Shown: positions 20,740-32,235, counted from the stretch's first letter. The stretch: 64,000 nt of DNA from Diplonema papillatum (GCA_030068145.1 JAPJBO010000339.1:157164-221163), one strand, 5' to 3'. Program-made: numbers and translations. Notes: a model not told the origin generated them from the sequence alone.

Positions 20740-21160
20740 AGTAAATAAAAAAGAAAAAGGCCGCTCCTGGTCCAGGAACGTAACGGTCAACCACAGCTTG
20801 CAAAGAGGGAGCAAAGTGCCAACCCCGTCCGCTCTGCCCTGCGGCTGACCGTCTCGACGAGCTTGTGTTCAGCGCGAGCGCCAAGCCCCAAGGTGCGACA
20901 CGCCTTGATGCTTTAGTTTGGGAAATCGGTAGCCACTTGACCCGTAGGCCCGTGGCTCTGCAGTACCGCCGAACACGTGAAGCCTGGCTCCCGTGTAGCA
21001 GGCTTTCCCTGGTACCAAGCTGAACCTGAAGCTGGGAACGAAACAATAGCCGTACAGTGACGGGTAGTGAAGTTTCGGTTGACGAACAGTACAATGACGG
21101 ACAGTGAAGCTAGTGCTGCTGGTGACGAATCCGTAGTCTCGCAGTGTGACCATGACACGA
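20740..21160. repeat. Rearranged copy of family R4 and remnants of the 31-bp array
   Basis: 20745-20860 matches the left part of 15850-16195 in the same orientation. 20870-21020 matches its right part in inverse orientation (GCCTTGATGCTTTAGTTTGG, TACCGCCGAACACGTGAAGC). 21030-21160 carries decayed GAAGCTGG and CAATAGCCGTACAGTGACGG pieces of the neighbouring array. Confidence 0.75.
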
Positions 21161-22559
21161 CCGAAAAAAAGCTGGGTTCTGCTCGTGTTGTGCAGTTAAT
21201 TGCTGCGTTCTCGCCGTGTGACCATGGCAAGCCTCCGACCCCGTCCGCCGACTGCTCTACGCGTCCGGTCATCGTTTTTTATCAAACGCCGCTTGAATCC
21301 TACTGGACACAAAGCCGGGACAAGAGCCCGAGGGAACCCTCCCATTTCGTCCTGGCGCCTACGGTTTTCACCTGGACGAGGCTCGTGATGCTGCGGGTTC
21401 AATCGTTTGGTCGTGAACATCGTCGTGCAGCGACGTCTTTGTGCCGCACGCGCAAGCCTGCCGTGAGCCTGCTAGCCCGTACTCATCCCTTTACAGGCGG
21501 GTGGCATACATTTTCTGTCGGAGCCCCCGGATCTCGAAATAAACTGACACTCTGAAAAAGTCAAACCCCGAGCTGGAGTTCGGACACTGGGCCTTCAGAG
21601 TAAAGACACGTCAAAAAGGATCAATGCTTGCTGCTGTGAAGGGCTGCGTTGCGAAACCTTTCCAAGGAGCACCAAATTCTGGAGTCTTCCCCAAAAGGCT
21701 TTCTGCGCTGGACAACCCTATGCCTCCCCTCCGTCCGTAAGGAGTTAAGAGCCGAAGCTTGTAGTCGAAAACTCCGCTCAATCCAGTTTCACGAACACAA
21801 GGGAATCGCCGAAGGGACCAGCTTTTGGTAGGTTCGGCGCCGGGTCAGTGTTGTCCGTCCCCGCCTAGCATGAGACCAAATGCCCCTACTTGTAGTTCTC
21901 TCTGCTTGACACGCGACACCTTGTCCAGAATTTCTGGCATGTGAACCAAGCTTTCCCAAACTGTGCCCTGGCGCAAGCAACATTCCCCCTCCTGTTTTCA
22001 AATTTATTTTCCAGTTTTTCATCCTTATGTTAACTCTCTTACCATTTGACACCCCGCCTCAATGGTCAACCGGAGTCTCTACAGTGCCGGCCCTTGACAC
22101 CTCAAAAAAGCTCTGCAAAAACCGATGAGCCACCCATCTTGCTTCCGGTGCCTTCAAAAGCAAGATCGTCCGCGAAGTGTGGATACTGAGAAGTGCAAGC
22201 TCTGCTCAGCGCGCACCGCATGTCCGTGGACTGGAAGAAGACCCTCCCGCGTCATTTTCACGATCGGCTGCGGCTTGCTTCTGTTATGCTCGCCGGCTCT
22301 TTTTTTTCCATAAGCGCCAGTTTGAAAAGAAATGCTCGACGATGCTGCCAGACAAGAACCGAAGGGATCCCAAGTGCTGTAAATACCGAACCACGTGTTG
22401 AACGGACGTGAGGTCATGCGGGTCTACCCCCTACACGACAAATCACACAAACAATTGGTCAGAGTCCTGGGGAGAAAACAACGCACGGTGTAAGCGAAGA
22501 ACAAATCAGATTGTGTTTGTATTGTACTAGCCCCTCATTTATTCCCTCCCTTCCATTCG
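21161..22559. other. No gene recognised
   Basis: No domain, rRNA or tRNA could be identified. Reading frames are short on both strands. Confidence 0.45.
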
Positions 22560-22880
22560 GAGTCGCTAGCAGCTACGTTGGAGTATTTTTGTTCAAGCAC
22601 CTGCTTTGTAGGAAATACTTGGGGAGACTGCCAGTCGCGAAATCTCATAAGGTAGTGTGGTACTCATCAGCATGCCGATCCCCACTATCGCAACAATATT
22701 CCGAATCTCAAAGGAGGTAAATGTGCTGTAGCCCACAGGAAACACAGGTAAATCTGGGTTTAGTGGCGGGCGCAAGCGTTGGACAAAGAATACCCACTTC
22801 GGAGTTGTATTGTTTTCCTCTCTTGCCTCCGTCGAAATGCGTCTCTCGAGTATTTCGCACAAATCTGCTTGAACACAAGA
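22560..22880 (+). repeat. Dispersed repeat family R3, longest copy
   Basis: Starts near AGCACCTGCTTTGTAGGAAA and continues through CCGAATCTCAAAGGAGG, AGGTAAATCTGGGTTTAGT, GGGCGCAAGCG and TGCCTCCGTCGAAATGCG. It matches 4066-4510 over several hundred bases with an insertion. Short pieces of the left end are found at 9405, 13637 and 40705. Non-coding as far as can be seen. Confidence 0.75.
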
Positions 22881-25640
22881 AGCATTCTAAGTCAGGGGTC
22901 CAACGGACTTTCATGACTATTCCTGCTTAAGCGGATGTATCTATTTACCCCCCCCCGTATGCCAGCCGAAAGGGCTTGAAAGGTGGAGTACTGCCTCAAC
23001 AACGAGTTCATATTTCGAAGAGTATTTGGTTCACGAACCCTTCCCCTCCATCGATACCCAACTAGCTTTGGTCAGGGTGCGCTTGCGTCTCCAAACGAGC
23101 TTGTGTGTGCCGCCAGCAATCTCGCCCGACTTCTTGGCATCAAGACGAGGAGTTTCTGCGACGCGTATTGTCCGACGAGAACAGCCGAGAACGAGGGCGG
23201 AGTGGGAGCACGTCATCGCAGCTGGCATCGCTAGCGCACGGGAATGTGTCCTGATCTCTGGGCCCCTATTTCCTCGAAGTGCATCAAACTGCCTGTGGAC
23301 CGGCCCTATCTCGGAGATACGAGCTTGTTCCATTCGGAGTCGAAGCAGCAACGTCGAGTATTTTTCACGATCGTTTTTTTTCAGGCCAAAATCACGAATT
23401 CTCGTAAACGATCGTTTCCAATCCGTGATTACCAACAAGGCTAGAAGACGGAGGCGCAACGAAGCAAAGCTCCGAAGGTAAGCAGGCGACCTCAGGCATA
23501 CCGTCCGGCTCAATGTAGCAGTGGTGTAGATGGGCTGGTGGTGAGGGTCGAGTCGTGGGTAAATGTCGGGGGTTGGTGAGGGTCGGAATGGTGGGAGGTA
23601 GTGCGGGTGAGGGCAGGTCGTAGGGGGGTGTGAATCGAGACAGCGGAGGGCGAAGGACCACCGAAGATGTAGTCTTCTTTAACCAACCGCGCCGTGGGGG
23701 CTGTGCGAAGTTCTCTTGTCGACAATCGTTGTGCGTCACCTCCCTCGGTGAAACCGTGTTGGCGTCTTGTAGCATATCGAGTCCCTTTTTATTTGCAACT
23801 TTGCCTGTCTTCCCTAGTCAGTTCTTCCACATGGCCATGGTCATGCATGGCACGCGCCACGGTACATACCCGTCGGTCGAAGCAGGCACACACATCCAAT
23901 TGTCTCGGACTGCTGTTATTGTGTCGGGGTCGCAAATGGCCAGCGGCCCGTTTAACAGGCACACTCCCAAGACCTGAGTGATTGTGCCGGAAGCTTGCAA
24001 CCCGATGCAATTCCGAAAGAGTATCTGCCGTCTTTTGGTCATCGAGTAAGCACGGGTACCGAAGTCGCAACTTCCCTGACTTCTCACGCCGAAATAGAAC
24101 GACAAGCACCCCGCAACGCGTTATTGCGGCCGCGGAGCGAAACATCACCTGATATACGGGCCATCGACGTACGAAAACCAAGCCACTGGCATAGCTCAAA
24201 GCATCCGCAGAATACAACGAAAAGCCTCGAGGCAAAAAAAACCCGTTTTCACACTCCTTCCTCCTCCTTACGACACTGTTTCGAAAGACGGGTTGCCGAT
24301 TGGCCTTCACCGCGAGCCCCTTTTTCCAGCTTTTTTTTTAGACTTTGAAAATGAAGTCCCGGGTTGGAGATTCCTCTGGGAGACGAACCAGCGGACGATC
24401 GTCAACGACGACGGTGAAAGTGATGGCACTTCAACTTCAAGTTTCAAGTTTCGATACGGTGGAAACTTCGTGGGTTAGATTTGGGACACTGCTTGGTGTG
24501 AAAATTACTTGTGCCTTCTCATTCTTGATGCGTTGGTTACTTGCGGGTTCTTTCTGGTTCGCGGTGCTTCGTTTGAATATGGTGAACCATTCCTCTTTGC
24601 GCGCAGAGGCTGTAGAACTGGTACAGACGGCGTTATCAAATAACGCTAGCCTGTGACAGTGCAAGCCTACCCCTGTGTGGCACTTGCATTTCTAGTATTC
24701 TTTTCAATGCACTTCTCCTTCCAACTCGAGCAAAATCCCGCGGCGCGGAAGCGTGAGACGTGGAACTGGGTATATATAGTCACATCAGTCCTCGCTGCGA
24801 CACTGCAAGCCTACATACATTTGCGGTGCTAAGTCAGCCGCATATCAAGTTCTCATTCCTCAGGGATTCAAACGAGGGCCCATCGGTCCCGAGAAATAAG
24901 GATTCTCCTGTTTGGAGGTTGTACCATATCCTGCCTCCCATCGAAAGCCCAGCGGTTTTGTGTAACAAACGCGTGTGTTCTATTTTGAAAAAAAAGTCCT
25001 TCGGGATCGACGGAAACACAAAAAACAGCCTAAAAACGCATACTACCCGCCTCACAGCCTCAATGGTCAACCGGAGTCCCTAAAACACCGAACCTCTAAA
25101 CCACAATAAACGCTAAACAAGAAACGGTTGGTGGCGTATCGTGATGGTGTAGCCATACACGCGTGCGCACAAACAAAAAGGCCGCATCGTCCTGTCCTCA
25201 AACCTGCACCTCTTGTGAAGCTTCCTGAACGGCTGAATACATCCCCGCTGTACTTGGGGACTTGTGTGCGTCTCGTCGCCAGACCAGTTCTAATCACAAG
25301 AAGAAGAAGAAAGAAAAGAAAAAGAAAAAGGCCGCTCCTGGTCCAGGAACGTGACGGTCAACCACAGCTTGCAAAGCTTGAGTCGGAGGCAGCACAGTGC
25401 CGCAACCCACCCTGCGGCTGACCGTCTCTAATCACAAAAAAAAAAAAAAGAGCTGGTGCGGTAAAAAAAGTTCTCCTCGCATCCGTTCGCTGCTTTGTCT
25501 CGACGCTTCGTGATGCAAATTTGGCGTTTCAAACCAATGCCGCAGCCCCCGAGCGAAAGCCCTCGCGCGTCTGCCACGACCGTGACGCTTCAGGACACTC
25601 GACTTGAAACCAGGGGCAAGGGTTAGCGAGCAAACGATGT
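22881..25640. other. No gene recognised; scattered repeat pieces
   Basis: Includes a GT/GGT-rich stretch (23520-23640), a region (24070-24125) related to 5245-5315, the left part of family R4 (25325-25420) and a poly-A stretch at 25436-25449. Reading frames have no recognisable product. Confidence 0.5.
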
Positions 25641-25644
25641 GTCC

Positions 25645-26290
25645 ACGAAGGCCAGAGAAGGTGGTGACGTTGTCCACGGACTTGCCAAAATGTTTTCAGT
25701 AGGGTTGGTGAAGGTTCTTTCATCATGAAGTGGAAACTCCCCGGAGAGATGGTCCCTGCACTCTAACTCGTCTCTCTCTCTCTCTCTCTCTTTGTTGTTG
25801 TTGTTTTGTCAATGTATTCGATTCCCAGTTGGCCCGAATCATCCCGCCGGTCAGTTGTTCAGGTAAAGGGATTGGCAAACAAAAAGAGAAAAGCGGTCCA
25901 AAATCATGCTCCGGTACTGGCACGTTGACGCGTTCGCTGCGAAGCCGTTCGATGGCAACCCGGCAATCGTGGTCGAGCTAGTGGAGGAGCTACCCGATGC
26001 CCTGCTGCACGCGATTGCTAAAGAGATGAACCAGTCGGAGACGGCGTACGCGTTACCTCCCATCGCGACGGCCGGCAGCGCCGCGTTGCCGATGCTGAGG
26101 CGGTTCACATCCGAAGGAGAAATCGACCTGTGCGGCCACGCGACCCTCGCTTCCGCGCATGCGTACCTCACTCAGATCGATCCGTCAAAGACCAAGGTGA
26201 CATTCGACACCAAATTCTCGGGACGGCTTGATGTGTCCACGAAGGGCAGAGAAGGTGGTGACGGAGGCAACGCCACCTTGTCCACGGACT
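25645..26290 (+). repeat. About 605-bp tandem duplication spanning the PhzF promoter and 5' end, copy 1
   Basis: Upstream marker TTGTCCACGGACTTGCCAAA occurs at about 25670 and 26279, and the start-codon region ATGCTCCGGTACTGGCACGT at 25906 and 26507. The whole block from flank to within the gene has therefore been duplicated head to tail. The two copies differ in the CT microsatellite and its 3' border (TTTGTTGTTGTTGTTTTG here, CATTTTAG in copy 2). Confidence 0.92.
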
Positions 26291-26310
26291 TGCCAAAATG
26301 TTTTCAGTAG
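25906..26310 (+). pseudogene. Truncated PhzF-family gene, N-terminal copy
   Basis: The first roughly 115 codons are nearly identical to the intact gene at 26507, including the catalytic-Glu motif NQSETAY and the CGHATLASAH motif. After VSTKGREG the duplication boundary switches into the upstream flank, the frame continues with unrelated residues (GGDGGNATLSTDLPKCFQ) and stops. The C-terminal half of the fold, needed for the active site between the two halves, is missing. It is therefore a broken copy. Confidence 0.93.
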
Positions 26311-26380
26311 GGTTGGTGAAGGTTCTTTCATCATGAAGTGAGGAAACTCCCCGGAGAGATGGTCCCTGCACTCTAACTCG

Positions 26381-26409
26381 TCTCTCTCTCTCTCTCTCTC
26401 TCATTTTAG
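26381..26409 (+). promoter_or_regulatory. Candidate spliced-leader or cis acceptor of the PhzF gene
   Basis: A TCTCTC tract followed by CATTTTAG ends 97 bases before the ATG. The truncated upstream copy lacks this TTTTAG. A second candidate AG is at 26462-26463 (TTGTTCAG). Inferred from pattern only. Confidence 0.35.
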
Positions 26410-26506
26410 TCAATGTGTTCGATTCCCAATTGGCCCGAATCATCCCGCCGGTCAGTTGTTCAGGTAAAGGGGTTGGCAAACAAAAAGAGAAAAACGGTCC
26501 AAAATC

Positions 26507-27457
26507 ATGCTCCGGTACTGGCACGTTGACGCGTTCGCTGCGAAGCCGTTCGATGGCAACCCGGCGATCGTGGTCGAGCTAGTGGAGGAGCTACCCGATG
26601 CCCTGCTGCACGCGATTGCTAAAGAGATGAACCAGTCGGAGACGGCGTACGTGTTACCGCCCACCGCGACGGCCGGCAGCGCCGCGTTGCCGATGCTGAG
26701 GTGGTTCACATCCGAAGGAGAAATCGACCTGTGCGGCCACGCGACCCTCGCTTCCGCGCATGTGTACCTCACTCAGATCGATCCGTCAAAGACCAAGGTG
26801 ACATTCGACACCAAATTCTCGGGACGGCTCGATGTGTCCACGAAGGGCAGAGAGAACCTGTACGAGATGCGCCTCCCAATCCGGCAACCGGCCGCGGCAG
26901 AGCTACCGCAGCCGGACCATCCAACCCTTGAACACAGTGACTCGGACGAGGGAGTTCCCTCGTTCGTCCTGCAAGCCTTGAGGGCCACCGCACGACCGGT
27001 TGAGGCGTACTGCACTCCCCGCGACCTCATGCTAGTGTATCCGTCCGAGGCGGCGGTCCGCAGCATCAGGCCCGACTTTGTGGCCCTGGGGAGATACAGC
27101 CGGTACATCATCGTCACCGCGCCACCTGCGGGGTCGGACCGAAGCGGCGGAGGAGAAGAAGAGGCGGAGCTCCAGCAATCGGGCGAAGCGGGAGGGGCCA
27201 CCGACTTCGTGTCGAGGTTCTTTTGTCCCAACGACGCGGTTCCCGAGGATCCCGTGACGGGCTCAGCCCACTGCACCTTGGCCCCCTACTGGGCGGCGCG
27301 GCTGGGCAAGACGGACCTCGTCGGGTACCAGGCCTCTGAACGGGGCGGCCTCCTGCGGGTGAAGGTGGTGGCGGAGAAGCAGGCGATCTTTGTCAGCGGC
27401 CAGGCATGTATCTTCGCCTCCGGCCACATGAATCCCTTGCCGACGCTGGCTTCGTAA
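26507..27457 (+). CDS. PhzF-family isomerase/epimerase, 316 aa
   Basis: Members of this family share the diaminopimelate-epimerase fold and act in isomerisation reactions; the substrate in eukaryotes is mostly unknown. Visible marks: the N-terminal W-H-V-D-A-F-[x]5-F-D-G-N-P-A-I-V signature (residues 5-22), the catalytic-acid motif NQSETAY with Glu at residue 45 (the position known for PhzF), and CGHATLASAH around residue 75. The second-half motif DPVTGSAHCTLAPYWAARLG begins at about residue 249. Length is normal for the family. A Gly/Glu-rich loop (about residues 207-225, GSDRSGGGEEEAELQQSGEA) is longer than usual. The start is the only ATG that keeps the signature at the very N terminus. 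Presumably cytosolic, as no targeting peptide is seen. A truncated duplicate precedes it. Confidence 0.93.
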   Translation: MLRYWHVDAFAAKPFDGNPAIVVELVEELPDALLHAIAKEMNQSETAYVLPPTATAGSAALPMLRWFTSEGEIDLCGHATLASAHVYLTQIDPSKTKVTFDTKFSGRLDVSTKGRENLYEMRLPIRQPAAAELPQPDHPTLEHSDSDEGVPSFVLQALRATARPVEAYCTPRDLMLVYPSEAAVRSIRPDFVALGRYSRYIIVTAPPAGSDRSGGGEEEAELQQSGEAGGATDFVSRFFCPNDAVPEDPVTGSAHCTLAPYWAARLGKTDLVGYQASERGGLLRVKVVAEKQAIFVSGQACIFASGHMNPLPTLAS

Positions 27458-27479
27458 GGGAGGTCATCAGACTTTTAAA

Positions 27480-27612
27480 CTCCGTCGTTTCGGTCATCAC
27501 AACTGCGTGGGCAGCAATCACGAGTCCCAAGGGGGTTACCGAACCGGTGTCTTTCGGTCGTTTCGGTCATCACAACTGCATGGGCAGCAATCACGAGTCC
27601 CAAGGGGCGGCG
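27480..27612. repeat. 73-bp tandem duplication in the PhzF 3' flank
   Basis: GTCGTTTCGGTCATCACAAC followed by TGC[GA]TGGGCAGCAATCACGA and GTCCCAAGGGG occurs twice. It probably lies in the 3' untranslated region. Confidence 0.9.
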
Positions 27613-28140
27613 TCTTTGTTCCAAATTGTTCTTTCTGAATGAATGCCACCTCAACGCAAAGCAACATTGTCAACAACAAACAAGTAAAATAATGCAACAA
27701 ACCTGCGCGTTTCTTTTCCGCGCGCAGTACAGAGCACGAAAATAGCGCCGCCTACGCGAAACCTCGAAGTGTGAGTTTGTTGGATTGCGCCTGGGAACTT
27801 TTTGCATCTTGTCTCTACGACTATATCCTACGTCGTTTGTTTGCTACCCCCCCTGCGAAGTTCAATCCTTCGGCTACAAAATTGGCCGTCATCCCGCGAT
27901 ACATCATTCAGGCAGGGGGGAACAAACGAGGATGCGAGAGCTGGCTTCTAAGCGCCGGTCACTCCTCTGCGTTGCTCACACGCTGCGTCAGGAGCCCTCT
28001 GAAGCCATCTGGAGGCACTCCGTCTATAGGACGAGCTGCAGAATGAAGAAAAAGCGATTCGCTCAGCTGCGGGACTGCTGTTCAACCACCAGGTTGCGTT
28101 CATACGGAAGCGCCGCTGCTTTGATTGCCTGCGCTGCTGT
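27613..28140. other. No gene recognised
   Basis: No domain or conserved motif. The frame entering the 45-bp array from 27785 is open but of no recognisable family. Confidence 0.45.
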
Positions 28141-28345
28141 TGCGTCGGACTGCCCGAGGAAGGCAGGTGGGAGGTCTCTGAGGCTGCCGTCGGACTGCCC
28201 GAGGAAGGCAGGTGGGAGGTCTCTGAGGCTACCGTCGGACTGCCCGAGGAAGGCAGGTGGAAGGTCTCTGAGGCTGCCGTCGGACTGCCCGAGGAAGGCA
28301 GGTGGGAGGTCTCTGAGGCTGCCGTCGGACTGCCCGAGCCTCCGC
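28141..28345. repeat. 45-bp tandem repeat, about 4.5 copies
   Basis: Unit GTCGGACTGCCCGAGGAAGG + CAGGTGGGAGGTCTCTGAGG + CTGCC, with one or two substitutions. As 45 is divisible by three, the frame stays open (SDCPRKAGGRSLRLP per unit). No wider protein context supports translation. Confidence 0.95.
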
Positions 28346-29335
28346 TTTGGCATCTCTATGCTCTCGACGGACAAGTTCTTCGTGAGTTCAGACGTTCTCG
28401 TTTCGGAGTGTTCGATCTCCGATGGATCCTGTTCGGTCGTTCGGTCAGGGGATGCAGAGGGCTTCGGCGCACTGGCCAAAAATTACAACACGATGGCGAT
28501 CGCCTGATGTTCCAGCGGGCCGGCATGTCTTCTTCACCCAGGGGAAGAAACGTATGTTGTTGAGGCGAATCGATAGAACGAATGGCGAATACACCGAAAC
28601 CCATTGCCGGCGAATACGGAGGTCTCTGAGATTGCCATCGGACTGCCCAAAAAGCCGCTGCTTGGCATCACTTATGCTCGCGTGCGACAAGTTCTTCGCG
28701 AGTTCAGAAGTTCCGTTTCGGAATGTTCGATCTCCGATGGATCCTGTTGCGTCGTTTCGGGGTCGGTGTCGGGGGATGCAGAGGGCTTCGGTGCATTGGC
28801 CGAAAATCACATCACGAAGGCGATCGCCTGATGATCCAGTGGACCGGCATGTCTTCTTCACCTAGAGTCAAACTCAACAGGGTCTTCTTTTCCCGCTGAC
28901 AGTTTCAAGTCCGTTTCCTTGACTGCTGTTTCGCCAAATAGTAGGTAGGGACAGAAGGAATCTCATTGGTCTATTCATGCGCGTCCAGCGGAAGGAGGAC
29001 GCTGTAAAGGCGAATCGATAGAACGAATGGCGACTCCACCGAAACCATTGCCGGTGAATACGGAGGTCTCTGGGATTGCCGTCGGACTGCCCGAGCCTCC
29101 GCTTGGCATCTTTATGCACTCGCCGGACAAGTTCTTCGTGAGTTCAGACGTTCTCGTTTCGGAGTGTTCGATCTCCGATGGATTCTGTTCGGTCGTGCGG
29201 TCAGGGGATCGGCGCATTGGCCAAAAAATACAACACGATGGCGATCGGATCGCCTGATGTTCCAGCGGGCCGGCATGTCTTCTTCACCCAGGGGAAGAAA
29301 AATACGTTGTTGAGGAGAATCGATAGAAGAATGGC
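28330..29335. repeat. About 340- to 440-bp degenerate repeat, three copies
   Basis: Each copy contains GCCGTCGGACTGCCCGAGCC or a variant, GACAAGTTCTTCG[TC]GAGTTC, GTTCGATCTCCGATGGAT, GGCGATCGCCTGATG[TA]TCCA, CCGGCATGTCTTCTTCACC and CGAATCGATAGAA. Anchors are at about 28325, 28635 and 29080. The first copy links directly to the 45-bp array. Reading frames are broken at different places in each copy, so any ancestral gene is gone. Confidence 0.85.
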
Positions 29336-29339
29336 GACT

Positions 29340-30115
29340 GCACCGGCACTCTGCCACCACGACGCATACACTGTCTCCGACGACATCAGTGAGCGAAACC
29401 GCAAGTCGTTCGGATACTGCGACCTCACAACGCCCAGTGCATCCGACATGGTGTCGCCGCAGCCAGCCGAAACCGCTTCGGTGAGCGTGACAGGAAGCGA
29501 CTCTGCCACCACGACGCATACACTGTCTCCAACGACATCAGTGAGCGAAACTGCAAGTCGTTCGGGTACTGAGACTACAGAAGCGACCCACGGCGTCCGC
29601 GACAAAGTCCGACAAAGTCTGTTCCCGCGACCTCACAACGCCCAGTGCATTCGACACGGAGTCGCCGCAGCCAGCCGAAACCGCTTCGGTGAGCGTGGCA
29701 GGAAGCGACTCTGCCACCACGACGCATACACTGTCTCCAACGACATCAGTGAGCGAAACTGCAAGTCGTTCGGGTACTGAGACTACAGAAGCGACCCACG
29801 GCGTCCGCGACAAAGTCTGTTCCCGCGACCTCACAACGCCCAGTGCATTCGACACGGAGTCGCCGCAGCCAGCCGAAACCGCTTCGGTGAGCGTGACAGG
29901 AAGCGACTCTGCCACCACGACGCATACACTGTCTCCAACGACATCAGTGAGCGAAACTGCGAGTCGTTCGGGTACTGAGACTGCAGAAGCGACTCAGACG
30001 GCGCCGCGACACGAAGTCCGACAAAGTCCGCCCCTGCGACCTCGACCCCAACGCCGACTGCATCCGACACTGAGTCGCCGCAGCCAACCGACACCGCTTC
30101 GGTGAGCGTGGCGAC
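29340..30115. repeat. 198-bp repeat, about 3.5 copies, potentially coding Ser/Thr-rich peptide
   Basis: Units start near GACTCTGCCACCACGACGCA (about 29500, 29707, 29905), with a diverged start near 29340. One frame gives 66 residues per unit, for example SATTTHTLSPTTSVSETASR, then SGTETTEATHGVRDKV and TPSAFDTESPQPAETASVSV. This Ser/Thr-rich composition resembles stalk or mucin-like sequence of surface proteins. A 10-base insertion (ACAAAGTCCG near 29607) breaks the frame between units, and no start or anchor region is seen. It may be the remains of a surface-protein gene. Confidence 0.8.
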
Positions 30116-30639
30116 CCCCAGCATCGACGCCGACGACATCAGTAAGTGCGTCGCGGAGTATATAGAGAGAGCTCGGGTTCTCGACCCTGAGGCCATCATG
30201 ACGAGCAAAAGCAGGTGGAAGCCCGCAAGAAGCCGAAGCCGCAGCAACCGCCTGCGAACGAGGAGCGCACACCAAAGGTGGGCAGCCCACGAACCCAACA
30301 GAAGCGGAGCCGTGAAGACGAGCAAGCGAAGGCAAGGAACATAGAGACGTCGAGATCTCCTGCCGCGGGGACAACCCGCGAGGGAGAAAAAGAAGTGCGC
30401 CGAATCATCTGGTGCTTCCTCGGGCTCGTCGGACTCCACAGCGGACGTGAAGCGCGCACCAGTACGCGGGGCAAGAAGCCACCGAAGCATGTCACGACGT
30501 GTGCAAAGGGGTAGTCTGCAGCGACTTGTGCAGTCTATCGTCACAGATTGTTGCTGCGTGTGTAGTTCAAACACGCCCTTCTAGAGCCCCGAAGAGTGCT
30601 ACGTAGGTATGATATCTACTGCGTGGTAGTACCGTCCGC
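30116..30639. other. No gene recognised; basic-residue-rich frame
   Basis: A frame continuing from the repeat reads Ser-, Lys- and Arg-rich sequence (around 30215-30514) with no recognisable domain. Confidence 0.4.
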
Positions 30640-32235
30640 AGGAGGTGCACATAATGTGGGCGTCTGCACTTTCTTTCGACGCCGACGCCCGGGCCGGGTT
30701 CCGCGGTGCGGCGGCTTTCGGCTCCGTCCCACGCGGCGGAGACCGCAGTGGCATGGCTCCCTTCGTACGGCGTGGTCCACAGCAGCAGCAGCAGCAGCAG
30801 CAGCAGAACTCACACCGTGAGTACCTTGTCCAAGTGATGGTGCTCGTCGGAAGAATATTTAGGCTACCATCTTCGGGGAGCAGAGCCGAAAGTCAACACG
30901 GTCGGCAACAGAGAAGCCCCACAAACCCGGTGCCGTCGAAAGGAATGCAGATGTCAGTCGACAGCGACGAGGAACTTGGCCAGGGGACCCTTTGCTGTAC
31001 ACACTCTACACCTCCAGGCGGCCGCATCTAAATGAATCAGTTTCAATTCGACGCACAGGAACCCTTTGGCCTTCAGCCGTTGTGGGAAAGAAGGTGGGGC
31101 ACAAGGCATGAACGTGCGCAGGCTGGTGCTGGTTGTCATTCCGTCGCAGCAACTGCTGCTGTGGACCACGCTGTACGAAGGGTGCGCACCGTGGAACCTG
31201 ACCCGGGCGTTTGCGGCGCGGATACAAAGACGGGGTTGTTGAAATAAAGTACAGACGTCAACCGACATGAGACCCTGCGACTCTGCACCTGGCGACTGCG
31301 ACTAAATGAAACAGTTAAACCCCGATCATTCATTTCGCACAAGAACCTTTTGCCCCTCTCTCCGCCGCACCTGGCAGCCGCAACCAAACTTAGCCACCCA
31401 CATTTGCAGGAGGGAGAGGTGGGAAGCAAGGTGGAGGAAAGGGCATGCACGTGGCGCTGATCGCAGTTCCGTGCGAAGGGAGCCATGCCACTGCGGTCTC
31501 CTAGATGGGTGATTGCCAAAGGAAGATCCGTCCGCACCATCCGTGGCACTGCTCTCACCAGCAAGCTCCCACAGGGTACTGGCAGCTTTGCCGTAGCGCT
31601 TGAGAAAAACTTTGTACGGAACAGGCGTCGAACCTTCATGTACGTCGCAACGCAACATGTTCGATTCGTCTCTGTATGAGGACGAGAGCCGCGTGGGACA
31701 AAGCCGAAAGCCGCCGCACCGCGGAACCCGGCCCGGGCGTCGGCGGCGCGGAGCATAGCCGGTGTTGTTGACAGAAAGCGCAGACGTCAACCGACAGGAG
31801 ACCCTGTGGCTCTGCACCTGGCAGCTGCAACCAAACTAAACCATCCACATTTTGCAGAGGGGAGAGGTGGGAAGGAAGGTGGAGCAAAGGGCACGCACGC
31901 GCGCAGGCTGGCGCTGATCGCAGTTCGGTCGCTGCTGCTGCTGCTGCTGCTGCTGTGGACCACGCCGTACGAAGGGAGCCATGCCACTGCGGTCTACGCC
32001 GCGTGGGACGGAGCCGAAAGCCGCCGCACCGCGGAACCCGGCCCGGGCGTCGACGGCGCGGAAGCACAGCCGGCGTCGTTGAAAGAAAGTACAGACGCCA
32101 ACCGACAGGAGACCGACCCTGCGGCTCTTCACCTGGCGGCTGCGACTGAACGAAACAGTCAAAACCCAATCATTCATTTCGCACACTTTTGCCCCTCTCT
32201 CTGCCGCACCTGGGCAAACTAAACCATCTAAATTT
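30640..32235. pseudogene. Several decayed partial copies of the 5' end of the GlcNAc-transferase-like gene
   Basis: Copies of the block that encodes the signal anchor and the following spacer of the gene at 32276. An inverted copy is at about 30650-30810 (CAG run, then GGCTCCGTCCCACGCGGCGG read backwards). A diverged direct copy is at 31100-31260. Another rearranged piece is at 31330-31510, with an inverted-sense GCGTGGGACAAAGCCGAAAG block at 31685-31750. The best direct copy is at 31800-32110 (RLALIAVRSLLLLLLLL, then AWDGAESRRTAEPGPGVDG). In this copy the start ATG is ACG and the catalytic domain is absent. The run of CTG (or CAG) triplets differs in length between copies. Confidence 0.85.

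Noticed and set aside
17873-21094. Long antisense open frame of 1073 codons (and 19126-20814, 562 codons)
   Set aside because: It mirrors the GC-rich plus-strand gene and the 31-bp array, has repetitive composition and no domain. The plus-strand frame carries the PH-like and PDZ-like patterns.
28063-28479. Coding gene in the 45-bp array (both strands open)
   Set aside because: Openness follows from a unit length divisible by three. Flanking repeat copies break the frame at different points and no domain is present.
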